Source: Scilla litardierei (taxonomy: Eukaryota; Streptophyta; Magnoliopsida; Asparagales; Asparagaceae). From it: a DNA stretch of 64,000 nucleotides. Location: NCBI GenBank assembly GCA_030789695.1, contig CM061140.1, forward strand, positions 86,490,422 through 86,554,421, in the 5' to 3' direction. The translations under genes were made by a program, and so were the position numbers. A model generated the notes under the pieces. That model made no database searches, was not told the origin of the DNA, and saw only the letters and a list, made by a program, of their open reading frames with translations. The number at the start of each line of letters is the position of its first letter. Position 1 is the stretch's first letter. Of the stretch, positions 1 through 10,359 are shown in pieces.

Positions 1-960
1 GGCCTGCTGTGCGCAAGGGGAAAGGAGATGCGGTAGGGGCTTGCAGCAGGTGCACCGGGCTGCTGATGGTTGCCGCGGCCTGGGAATTCAAGGGGAGTTT
101 CGTCGGTAATGGGGGTCAGACGGCAGGGCTAAAGGGTGGAGGAGAGGAGGTCAAGCCGTGGGGGTATACGAGGGGCTATGCGGCAAAAAGCAAGGGGAGC
201 AGTTTTGTGGCTTGGGGAGGTGCAGTTCTTGGGGTTTTTCAGCGGGGGGAGGCCGCCGTGGAGGAGGCGGAGGTGATGAGCGGCAGGCGGCCAAGTGGAT
301 GGCCGGAGGAAGCAAGGTGAGAAGAAAGATGGATGACGACGGCTAGTTGCGTTAGATGAAAACCTAGGGCTAGAACACGTTATAATGAGGGTAATATGCT
401 AAATAGGGTTGAAAAAGGGGTAGATTTAGGTTGATTGGAGAGAGAGTGTGTGTGTGAGGGGGAGGGTAGACTTAGGGTGCAGATAGCTAGGGAATATATT
501 CACATGATACGTATCAAATCCTAGTGATTTGGTTTAATTATTTTATTAAGATTTCAATTTGAATTATTGAGGGCTAAGTATATGTTGAAAGTGATTAGTG
601 TGAAAGGTCGGTCAAACGTTGTCCAATAAATACAAGAAAAATATCGAAACGACCGTGTCGACGAGAGGGTCGAGACTACAATGATCAGTCATGCGCTAGG
701 TTAATGGAAAACGGAACTAAAAATAAAAAGATCAAACGTCTATGTCTAAAGTTACGACACCCCTTCATACAAAGTTGTTTTGGGGAAGAATGAGTCATGA
801 AAATGACGTTCACAAAAAATCCCACAAATAAGTATTCTCTCAGAGGGGCACAACGATATATAATAGTGCGTGTTCGGGATACAAGAAGAGATCACAATAA
901 ATACGCGTACAAACAAAAGTACGCGCACAAAAAGCACACGATCGAATAGCGACCGTGACA
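1..960 (-). repeat. Element A 3' LTR (partial, truncated by window edge)
   Basis: Bases 1-960 match the other LTR of A at about 36230-36929 joined to 47650-47922. The outer end is ...GACCGTGACA at 951-960, which reads TGTCACGGTC on the coding strand, so the TG/CA boundary is kept. The ORFs in this stretch are G-rich low-complexity frames with no recognisable domain and are not genes. Confidence 0.88.
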
Positions 961-976
961 TCGTACCCACCTTAAG
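961..976 (-). other. Element A polypurine tract
   Basis: On the minus strand the bases just before the LTR are rich in A and G (TTAAGGTGGGTACGA). This matches the position and style of element E's tract (GTTGGGGAGGA at 39865-39880). It would prime plus-strand DNA synthesis. Confidence 0.6.
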
Positions 977-1006
977 AAATGATTCCGCCCTCGGAATCAA
1001 CACCAT

Positions 1007-2876
1007 CTACTGCTCCAGAAATATATGCGGGAAGCGCTCTCTCATCTCTTCCTCGCGCTCCCAGGTGGACTCCACAGGTGAACCATGACGCCACTGCACT
1101 CTAACCAAGTCGACGGTATTATTTCTCAACTGCTTCTGCCGTCGATCCAGAATCTCTACTGGTTGCTGGTCGTAGGTTAGGTTCGGGCGAACCGTGATCT
1201 CCGAGAAATCCACATCATGAGTTGGATCACTGATGTATCGACGTAACTGAGATACGTGAAACACGTCGTGAACTCCCTCCAGTGATGGCAACAATGCCAA
1301 ACGGTAATCCACTGCTCCAACATGCTCTAGGATGTCAAAGGGTCCAATATACCTCGGATTCAGCTTGTCTCTCTTTCAAAATCGAATAACTCCTCGATTC
1401 GGAGAGATCTTGAGAAAAACATGGTCTCCAGTCTGGAACTCCAACGGTCGCCGTTTAACATCCGCCCAATGCTTGAAATGGTCTGAGCAATCCTCAGCTT
1501 CTCCTTAATGTTCCTCACAACATCCATCGCCTCAACACTCATCTCTGGCCCTAACAGCTCCATGTCTCCTATGTCATTCCAGCTCAGTGGCGATCGACAT
1601 TTTTTACCATAAAGCGCGGCAAATGGATCCATGCCAATGCTCGACTGGTAGCTGTTATTATAAGCGAACTCCACATGATGAAGATGATCCTCCCATGATC
1701 CCTTGAAGTCCAACATGCACGCTCTAAGCATGTCCTCCAAAATCTGAATCGTCCTCTCGAACTGGCCATCTGTCTGCGGTTGGTACGCGTTGCTGAAACT
1801 CAGACTCGTACCCAGACTCTTTGACAGACTCTGCCAAAACTGAGATGTGAACCTCGTGTCTCTGTCCGACATGATACTTACAGGGACGCCATGAAGTCGT
1901 ATAATCTCCTGTATGATTCACGTTACATCACTATCTATACTTGGGAAAGGAAATAAAAATGAAGAGTAAAATAATTTACCTCCATGTATCTCCTTGCTAG
2001 TGTTTCCATCGACTGTCCCACTCAGAAGGGATGAAGTTCACAGATTTGGTCAATCGGTCTATGATTACCCAAATCGCGTCATTCTACTTCGAACTCCAAG
2101 GCAGTCCAGTCACGAAATCAATAGTGATGTGTTGCCACTTCCACTCCGGAATCGGAAGCGGTTGTAGCAATCCATCCGTATGATGGTGCTCCGCCTTAAC
2201 CTGCTGGCATACTAAACACTTGGCAACACTCTGTGCCACACTCTGCTTCATGCCATGCCACCAGTAGTTCAGGCAAAGGTCCTTGTACATCTTGGTGCCT
2301 CCAGGGTGTACAGAATACGGCGAACTATGTGCCTCAACAAGCAACTCCTCTCTAACATCTCCAGCTGGCACACAAACTCTGGCTCCATACCTCAGCGAGC
2401 CATCCTCATGATTCAGAAAGTCAGTCCGCACACCGGCTTCTACCTGCCCACGGATCTTCTTCAGCTTCGGATCTCCAGCCTGACATGCCTTGATCCAATC
2501 CACGATCGTCGACTGTATCTGCATACACATCAACGACGAAACCTCTCCAGGAAGCATAATCTCAATGCCTAACTCACAGAACTCCTGCTGCAACCTCCAC
2601 TGTGAGGTCAACATCATAACTACTGGAAGTCGGCTCAGTACATCTCGTAATCTGCCATGAGCTCCAACCATTGACGTTGTCGCATGTTGAGCTCCTTCTA
2701 CGTAAAGATGTATTTCAAGCTTTTGTGATCAGTGAAAATCTTCACTTTCTCCCTCAGCAGGAAATGCTTCCAGATCTTGAGCGCAAATACGATTGCAGCC
2801 AACTCCAAATCGTGAGTCAGGTAATTCTTCTCCTGAGCCTTAAGCTGTCAAGAAGCATATGCGACCACATGTCCAT
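1007..2876 (-). pseudogene. Element A RNase H end and integrase (pol 3' half), decayed
   Basis: Read on the minus strand from 2876, the end of RNase H ([14 protein letters not shown] motif near 2690-2730) leads to the integrase zinc-binding region in 2084-2671 (HSSPYSVHPGG..., then CLVCQQ). The DDE core is in 1360-1872, starting with a MSDRDTRF motif and followed by NAYQPQTDGQFER. The C-terminal domain is in 1007-1312 and ends in a chromodomain-like stretch (YDQQPVEILDRRQK). Compared with element E it has lost a block after ELMADYE near 2640, has a TAG before NDA near 2084, a TGA near 1372 and an RNase H stop near 2850. A 71-bp intron-like segment lies at 1909-1979. Upstream pol resumes at 31825 beyond element B. 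Confidence 0.88.
1909..1979 (-). other. Putative intron 2 of element A (integrase)
   Basis: On the minus strand the segment starts GTAAAT after a GAG codon and ends ATACAG before a GAG codon. It is 71 bp, not a multiple of three, so the integrase frame is only continuous if it is removed. Element E has a 78-bp segment at exactly the same codon junction (40812-40889). Confidence 0.7.
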
Positions 2877-3338
2877 TGACGTGTGTTTATATTTTATATA
2901 TTCACGTACGTCTTCTTTGTGTTTTTACGTTGTTTTCTACCGTCCCGTATCCATTTTCTCATGTTTTCTAGTTTTCTTTCACTTTTCTGTGTTTTTGTGT
3001 GTTTGCAGGAGTTTGCCAGCGTAGGGGACATATAACGAAGATATCATGAGTCCCCGGAGCAACGGGAGGAGTCACGCACGATCCAGGGGGTCAAACGACT
3101 AAGATTGCCACTTTTCAGCCCCTACCCGATCGGTTGGATACAGCCAACCGATCGGGTGATGCACGCGTGTCCGACCCGGACTGAAGCTAAAGCGACGTGC
3201 AAGGTCAACCGACCGATTCACCGACCGGTTCATCCCAACAGAGTTCTCAGGAAATTGGATTTGAATTCCAACCGATCAGGTGAACTTCACCCGATCAGTT
3301 CATCTGTAGCCGATTCATCCAACAGACAACCCGGAGAG
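2877..3338 (+). repeat. Element B 5' LTR, first part
   Basis: Starts TGACGTGTGTTTAT and matches 30178 onward closely. It is interrupted at 3338 by element C, whose insertion duplicated GAGAG (3334-3338 and 25555-25559). It carries the first members of an array of CCGATCGG-type palindromes (see 3124-3157). Confidence 0.92.
3124..3157 (+). repeat. Perfect 14-bp hairpin in element B U3
   Basis: ACCCGATCGGTTGG at 3124-3137 and its exact complement at 3144-3157 are separated by six bases. The right LTR has the same structure near 30425-30459 with one changed base. Both arms contain the CCGATCGG core repeated through this U3. Confidence 0.85.
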
Positions 3339-3598
3339 TGATCGCTCCGGAATGTAACCCAAAGAACGGTTGTAGTTTTACCGCAAGCGCACGGTATAGC
3401 GGCGAGCAGCATATCGAACACAGGGAGGACGAATGACCGTGCTTGTTCCAAACAACCTGGCTATTTAAGAAGAGAGAAATTTGCCTTTGGCGATCCTGTC
3501 ACAATCGTCAGACAAAGTACGGAAATATCAAATCAAATAAAGAACGTCTAGGGAATGGGGAATCCCCGCTACTCACCGTATCTCGTCAATGTGGTTCA
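3339..3598 (-). repeat. Element C 3' LTR, outer part
   Basis: Matches 23758-24017 almost base for base, with a few substitutions near 3410-3430. The LTR is broken at 3598 by element D and resumes at 12871 after the TSD copy GTTCA. Confidence 0.92.
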
Positions 3599-4194
3599 TG
3601 TTGGGGTTTTGGCGGACCCCCAGAGCTCGGATCCGTATCCGTCCTAAGTCGGACGGACCACGGAGGCACATAGGCGCAGCGGAAAAACAGAAATCTTAAT
3701 TTCTAGACTAGCTAAACAATTTAACTAGGCTCTGGGGAACCAGAACCCAGCCCGATCTATGCCGACTTGGAGTGGGTCTAACCACTCCAAGAAGGATCTA
3801 CACTAAGCGACTAATAAAATCTACACTAAAATGCTTAACCACATACCCGGAATCTTGGCCCTGGAGCAGGCAAGATGTACCGCACCGTCTTGAGAAGCTC
3901 CTCGTAGCCGAGCCGCGTTGACCCGATCTCCCTGAGCCGCCTCGCACCCTCGCACCGATCCGCCCGAGCCGCTTTCGCCTCCGAGCCGATCACACGCGGT
4001 AGAAAGTTTCACTTGAGAAGAAACCCGCGTCTTAGACGTCCGGATCGGATCCAAACCCCTTTCGTAGTCGTGCTAGGACTACTCCAGAGAATAGGAAAGT
4101 AGAGAGAGAGATTTAGTCGCGGACCGAGCTTGCTCAATAATTTGGAGCTACCCGATCGTTGACTGGTGTGTTTTTCAACGAGGAGAGTGCACCC

Positions 4195-4205
4195 CTATTT
4201 ATATA
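4195..4205 (-). promoter_or_regulatory. TATA box of element D LTR
   Basis: On the minus strand this reads TATATAAATAG followed by GGGTGC. The second LTR has it at 10956-10966. Related LTRs of F (50844-50853) and G (61393-61402) keep the same box with a following GGGG. It likely sets the start of the genomic transcript. Confidence 0.75.
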
Positions 4206-4534
4206 GGGAGTGAGCACTCAACTTCTCGTTGCGGGCAATGTGGGACAATTCCCATGAAGAGAAAATTCAATTAAGCCATTTGGCTTAATTTCAACTTTAA
4301 AGTTAGCCTTTCACAAAGTCAAACTTTAACTAATTAATTCTCCTCACATACTAAACTTCAGACACCAAACAAGCTATCAATCAGAAAAGCTTGGAATGGT
4401 GAACGCGTAGGAACTGACGGTGACGAATTTCGACTTCGTTTGACCCCTCAAACAATTGCTCAAAGTTTAGCAATTTACACCAAATTCGTAGCCGTCATTA
4501 GGGTTTTCCAAAACCCTAATTGACTTAAGTTACG

Positions 4535-4850
4535 GGCGCGCCCGCTAGACTTAGCGGGCGCGCCCGCCCAAGGGGGGCAAGGGCGGGCCGCCCGCCCGCT
4601 GCTGTGGGCGGGCGCCCGCTGCTGCAGCGGGCCGTGCCCGCTGCAAGCAGCGGGCGCGGGCCCGCTGCATCAGCGGGCCGCGCCCGCTTGCAGCGGGCGC
4701 CGGCCCGCTGCGTGCAGCGGGCCGTGCCCACTGTATGCAGCGGGCGCTGGCCCGCTGTGCAGCGGGCCACGCCCGCTGTGCAGCGGGTGCCCGCCCGCTG
4801 CACACAGCGGGCCATGCCCGCTGCTGCAGCGGGTCACGCCCGTTTGCCTT
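4535..4850. repeat. GC-rich array of CCCGCTG/CAGCGGG inverted units in D LTR
   Basis: About a dozen short units of the type CCCGCTG...CAGCGGG lie head to tail, so each unit can fold on itself. The copy in the other LTR (11290-11565) is shorter. The same place in element F's LTRs holds a different array built on CCCGCC/GGCGGG (50260-50560, 56270-56450). Confidence 0.85.
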
Positions 4851-6145
4851 TGCACATGGGCCTTTTGGCCCAGTGGGTCTAACCCACTTCCCCTTGGACT
4901 CTTTCTGCGTTTCTGGGCTCGTTTGAGCTCCGATTTGGACACGGTTTGAACCTGTGTTTAGACCGGGACGATCCCGTCATCCAGGTAACCCTTTCCAACA
5001 AGTTTGTTCCTACTAAATTCGTCGTAACTAATTTACAACACGTTTAGTTAAAGTTAGCATCTAATGCAACGTTATGTCCCTATTGCTAATGCGACTAACT
5101 TTCACAACTTAACTTGTGAATATCATCAAATTACATTTCTCTCTATTTTATATTCCTATTACTAAGACACGAATACTACTCGGTGTGAGACCCTACAGCC
5201 TGACCTTACTACAGGTTGGGGCTCGAAACCCCTAGACGACGGTCACTACGAGCAGTAGCTGTCGTCCCTGTTTCAGAGTCATCATAACGTGATCGACCCT
5301 TTGACAAAAGTGTCATAGGGTTTGCATTGGCTGTGTCAGAGATGAATTCCGTTAGCTAAAATCCCTTCGTCAAGACTGTGTTTGATGTTGGCCTAGGGTA
5401 TGGTTTTCTGTCAACCCTATTAGACAACATTGGTCAGTATACGGCGGTCTTTATTGTATACACGTTGTACAACTTGCAACGTACCCCGGCCGAGGATTAA
5501 CATAAAGACCGTACTGAGCCTATAACACTAACTTCCCTTTAATGGAAGTGACGAATCCCATCTTGGTCACTTACTCACCTTGAGAGCTTCAGGTGCAACC
5601 CAACCTAAGATCTTTCATCAGGACTGGTCCTCGAAGCTAGATCATGGGTCTAAGCTACACCGTCCGCTTACAGGTTGGTACAGATGACTTCAGGTCTTAA
5701 GGATCAACTAACCTATCATCACCCTAGAGTTATTGAAGACAGATCATTAAAGTTAACCTTTTAATAACTCTAACTTGGTCGTTCAGTGAACTCATTCTCC
5801 AATGAGCACCTGTGTCTCGTCTCCGACTTCAGCAAGTCGAATGACTATGAGATCATCATTACCCGAAGGTAAGACGAAGACACAGTGATCTATCCGATGT
5901 GTCGATATCCAGTTCTCGACACATCTATGATCACGAACCGTTTTAGACTTACGTTTCTGTTCGGTCTCTTACTTACTCATAATCGAGATCTCATCTAGAT
6001 ATGTAAGGACCTAACTCTAAGTCTATGGATATTATCTAAGTATATTAATACAAGTGTTTTATACTTAGAATAATACGTACCATATACGGTATGAACAAGA
6101 CGTATAATCAAGATAAATTTCCTTATGGGCATATATCTTCCTACA

Positions 6146-6157
6146 TCTCCCACTTGC
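6146..6157 (-). other. Element D polypurine tract
   Basis: The minus strand reads GCAAGTGGGAGA immediately before the LTR start TGTAGG. The same tract occurs in G (59695-59708) and, with one change, in F (54935-54946). Confidence 0.85.
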
Positions 6158-7385
6158 ACGTAGGCTATTTATCTCGGTATCTCATGCCGTTATAGCATAT
6201 CAGTCACTTTGACATTTGATATGGCAAACCTAAGAGTGGTTCTACTAATAAGTATCTACAACGAATTTTAATGGATTGAAATTACATCTCTTGATCACAC
6301 AGGGTTGATCCTTTGGAAAAATGATCTGGATCAATTTTCCTAACTTTGTATAGCTAACAGTTAGCTTATACGATTTAGATGTGGGGTCTAACATTTCCGT
6401 AAGTCAGTTCTAGCTTACTCCACTTTATTGTGTCAATATGTCAAGTACATATTTGACACCCTAAGTCTCTATATATATGATTAAATCAAAACAATTTTGA
6501 CTTAATGATTTATATAGAAGATTCATTAAAGTGAAAAATCCTTTTTACTTAGTCCGGAAAAACCGGAACTAAGTATACTTACTTGCTCCCACTGACTTTG
6601 AGAATTACCTGGTTAAATTACTTCAACATAATAACTAAATCATATTTAGATTTATGTGCAAAAATAACCTTTTGGTAAGTGCCTTAGATGGAATGTACAA
6701 GTGTCAGATTCGGTTTGACGAATGAGTCAAGTCAAGATCATTTTAAGGAATCTTGACATTGACTCGTTCAATCAAAACGTTCTACACTGTACAAATTCCT
6801 TTAACCACATTTAGTATTAACTCTTTTAACAACTAAATGCAGATAATCACGAGTTAAACTTGATATGCTTATTTACTGTGATTGCACACAATTTATACGC
6901 CCCCTGGAACTTATACTTGACTACTGATTGACTTCAGACATTTAGTCAGCTTCAAAATCAATATTATCGAAGCAATACACCATTATTCGAAAATATACGC
7001 AACCATCACAGAAAAGCCACATCCACAGAATTTGAGCCAATTCAATCTCAATTGCAACAAATGAGACATCCATTCCAAAACAACGGGTTCATAAAAGGAA
7101 CCTTAATTTGTTTATCAAAAATAAACCTTAAGTGCAAAGCACTCATTCATTGTTTTCGATCCTTAAAGATGATACATTTTATTCAAATAAGAAAAATATC
7201 ATCTCCATCACGATCAGCGTCTCCAGTAGTCTTTGAGCGGTCCCAGCAGCAACTGTTGCTTTAATTGCCGACCGATCTCCGTACTTCTCCAATCTCCAGT
7301 TCTTATCAGCCACCTGTATACAGTACACAGATGTCTATAAGTATCTCATACTTTATGAATGGAAATAATTGCATTTAATTGAATT
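6158..7385 (-). other. Element D region between gag and PPT, no pol
   Basis: About 1.2 kb, AT-rich. It matches the equivalent part of element F near its PPT (54860-54946). No protease, integrase, RT or RNase H motif is visible on either strand. It is the place where pol would be expected, so pol has been deleted. Confidence 0.7.
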
Positions 7386-8210
7386 TTAATTTGTACCTGA
7401 GGTGGAGGCATCAGTATGCCCCTTCTTCTTCTCTGCAAGATAGATCTTGCAGTTCCTCTTCCAGTGGCCAATCTTGTGGCAATGGAAGCACTCAGATTTC
7501 GACGGGGCCCCTTTGTTCTTCTTCTTCCCATTCTTAGCCTTCGCAGGTTGTGGGACCTGCCTCTTCTTTCCTTTGCCTTTCGGCTGGTCGGAAGTAGCAG
7601 AGCCAACAACCAGTGCAGCCGGCTTCTTATGAATCTCCTCAAACTGCCGGAGCATATTGAGGAGACCCGGAAGATCCGTCTCAAGGCTGTTCATTATAAA
7701 GCCAGTTATAAAAGGCTTGAAATCGGGAGTCAAAGACTTTAGGATAATGTCCGTGGACATCTCATTGTCCAGGACAAATCCTAACTGGGCGGCGTCCTCC
7801 ACGTACCCGATCATCTTGATAACATGATCCTGTACGGGTTCCGTCCCCATCTTGGTGCCCCAGAGGTTGCTAGTGGCCTCGAACTTGGCAGCTCTTAATC
7901 GCTTGCTATACAACTCTTGTGCGTTGAGGAGCATGCTTTGAACATCCATATGTTCATGCTTCCTCTGCAACTCGTTGGTCATCGAAGCCAGAGTAAGGCA
8001 CCTGGCCTTCTCTGCATCCCTCTGGTACAATTTGTAGGCTTCCTTTTCTTCGTGGGTCGAATCTTCATCCGGCTTATCTGGAGCGTCCTCGAACAGTACG
8101 TATCCTATTCCGGCTAGGGAAAGGACCAACTTGATGTTCCTAAGCCAGTCTTTGTAGTTCGTTCCATCCAGCACGTTCTTCTCAACCATGTATCTAAGTC
8201 CCGAATCCAT
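7386..8210 (-). CDS. gag: Copia-type Gag protein of element D (intact)
   Basis: A 274-residue open frame from ATG at 8210 with no internal stop. Residues about 15-200 match the UBN2/copia gag pattern (NYKDWLRNIKLVL near the start, then the helical FEEIHKK region). A Lys-rich linker at about 208-238 is followed by one CCHC zinc knuckle, CFHCHKIGHWKRNC, at 241-254, with all four ligands present. Gag forms the cytoplasmic particle and binds element RNA. It ends shortly after the knuckle without running into protease, unlike the usual copia gag-pol fusion. The homologue in F (52879-53690) is broken. Intactness suggests recent function or selection, with pol supplied by another element. Confidence 0.93.
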   Translation of the reverse strand: MDSGLRYMVEKNVLDGTNYKDWLRNIKLVLSLAGIGYVLFEDAPDKPDEDSTHEEKEAYKLYQRDAEKARCLTLASMTNELQRKHEHMDVQSMLLNAQELYSKRLRAAKFEATSNLWGTKMGTEPVQDHVIKMIGYVEDAAQLGFVLDNEMSTDIILKSLTPDFKPFITGFIMNSLETDLPGLLNMLRQFEEIHKKPAALVVGSATSDQPKGKGKKRQVPQPAKAKNGKKKNKGAPSKSECFHCHKIGHWKRNCKIYLAEKKKGHTDASTSGTN

Positions 8211-10116
8211 TCTGTATTTTATAGATACTTTAGTTAGTATATGTTCGTAGTATAGTTTTAATGGTTTTAATAAAACTATATTCTCCCACTAAATTTATTT
8301 AAAGCCATAATAATAAACAATTTATTATAAAATAACATTTGTGAGAGAGGGATCCGACTACCCTGAGTCTGACAACCTTGAGTGTATCTCAACAAGTTGT
8401 CCGACTCTGCAGTCGGTAGACGAACTCGTCGTCAATCATATTTACTATGATTCCCTATCGATTTTTACCCCCAGTCATTTGTGATCATGAGTGTGCTCAA
8501 CCGGATCACAATGGCTAGCCTAGTCGGACCCTTGTTTTCGTGTCTAGCCTGACTTGCCCCTTTGCTCGGTGTATGCACGACGCGCCGGTTTGGGTCAGGT
8601 CTTAGACTACATTCTTGGTTAGACTTACGCCGAAGCTCGAGGGATGAGACAACGGTTTCAGTCAGGTTAAGATGTCAATCAAGAAATCGGTTTCTATAAG
8701 ATTGACATGTCACGGCTTGAGTGTAGCTCAACAACCGAAACATGTTTCTTACAGTTGCCAACTCCTAAAACAAGGAGGGCTACGATTTATCTTGAACAAG
8801 ATTATTATCGTATTGACTTAGGTATAGTCGATGGACTTACATAGTCATGAATCGACTCCTTGCGGTCCAACGGACGCGACCAGGGAATTGACTAAGACAG
8901 GACCACTTGTTACCCAGTCTAGCTAGGTTGGTCCAAAAACTTTAGCCAAGCACATTGACCGACATCATGATCCATTGAAGGAGTTGTCATCAATCTTATG
9001 TTTTCCAAACAACTAAATGGCTTTTAATTAAAAGAACTAGTTAATCCTTATCAACTAGTGGATCCTAAAAATTCAAAATTTTTTGGATTGGTTGAACATC
9101 TTTTATTAAGTCCTTATCAACTATAAGGTTCTATGTTCAACTTACTACCCCAATCTTATTAGGATTTTAATAAAACAATTCAACATTTTTTCTTTTATGA
9201 AAATCATTATTTAAACATTTTAATGAAATGATTTACAAACAAAGGGACTACCCTAATCAGGTATTAGGTTCAATGTTGTTTTGTTTTATCAAACATAACA
9301 TGTCACTAATTAAAGTTTCATCTCATAAAATTTTAAATATTTAATGGCTAACCTAATAAGGTTTACAAGTCCATTAAAATGAAACAACTAATTTATCAAC
9401 ATAAATAAAATGTTCATTTTGTGACATACATGAGCATTTGCAAGTTCTAAAATTATCTACATAATTAAAACATGCAAATCTAAATTTTAACACTTAAAAT
9501 TAAAAATTAAAAATTTAAAGCCTTCATAAAAATTTTATCGCATAAAACTAGGTCGTACAAAATTATCTAATAATTTTAAACCTAGGCCTTTAAAAAATTT
9601 TAACCTTATTTCTAAAATTAAAATATCACATAAAAAATTTTAGAAACATATATGTAAAATAAAAGAAAAATGTTTAGATTTCATCTTATGAAAATAAAAT
9701 ATTTCTTAAAGTTTACATATCCGTTAAAACAATTTTAAACACTTTTAAAATCATTAGAAATATGTTTAAAGGCTTTCAAATAAAGTTTTCTAATATTTCT
9801 AATTTTTATGTAATTTTAAGAAAATCAAATTTCTAAAATAAAATTTTCCCTAAAGTTACATAAACATGTAAATACTTGTAAAATAATATTATATCTTATA
9901 GAAATAAATTTTACAAAGCATTTAAAACATTTGAGACTATTTAAAATCATCGCATAAAATTAAATCGTCCCAACAAAATTTCGTGTTAAAAAAACGATTT
10001 TAAAACACAAAATGATTTGAAACTAAATTAACTTAAAGCTAAAATAGTTCGAACGAGAAAACTAAGCATTTTTAAAGATTTAAAAATCGCTATAGTAGAT
10101 CTATAGCATAACCGTG
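8211..10116 (-). other. Element D 5' untranslated leader, AT-rich
   Basis: About 1.9 kb between the PBS region and gag start. It is strongly AT-rich from about 9160 to 10080 (runs of TTTTAA and AAAATT), with no ORF of note. Short repeats of the TTGAGTGTAGCTCAACAA type occur at about 8380-8720. Element F has a matching leader at 51436-52878. Confidence 0.65.
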
Positions 10117-10359
10117 GCTCTGATACCACTGTTGGGTATCACTCTGATATCATTGCGACACTGTTAAGGCCCATCATCCATGGCACCCTAGACCCGTCAC
10201 AAGATACCTCAGAAACTTGTTTTACGGCATGCCTCTCGACAATGCCCAACCCATTATAAGATCCCCATCTTATCGGGACTTGGTACAGTAAGAGCGATTA
10301 CTTCGGGTCAGTTCATAACCCGAGAACCCGTACTCAAGCTCAACAAGCTCTGATACCAC
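10117..10359 (-). other. Element D PBS region with duplicated PBS/LTR-end
   Basis: The functional PBS is 10347-10358 (minus strand TGGTATCAGAGC, initiator tRNA-Met), one base from the LTR. A second identical PBS plus the first bases of the LTR end occurs at 10117-10136. The two are separated by about 230 bp of unrelated sequence. Element F has a single PBS whose following sequence resembles the inner copy. Confidence 0.85.

Larger units (their letters stand above)
3599..6145 (-). repeat. Element D 3' LTR (2547 bp)
   Basis: Nearly identical to 10360-12865 apart from scattered substitutions and a length difference of 41 bp that falls in the GC-rich array at 4535-4850. It contains a TATA box on the minus strand at 4195-4205. 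The ORFs over the GC-rich array (Arg, Pro, Ala, Cys-rich) arise from repeats and are not genes. Confidence 0.93.

Noticed and set aside
64..346. Possible host gene at the left edge
   Set aside because: The same sequence recurs at 36290-36590 within element A's other LTR.
4525..4942. Several overlapping ORFs on both strands over the GC-rich array, repeated at 11236-11669
   Set aside because: All six frames are open because of short GC-rich repeats; residues are Arg/Ala/Pro/Cys periodic, and the region is LTR.
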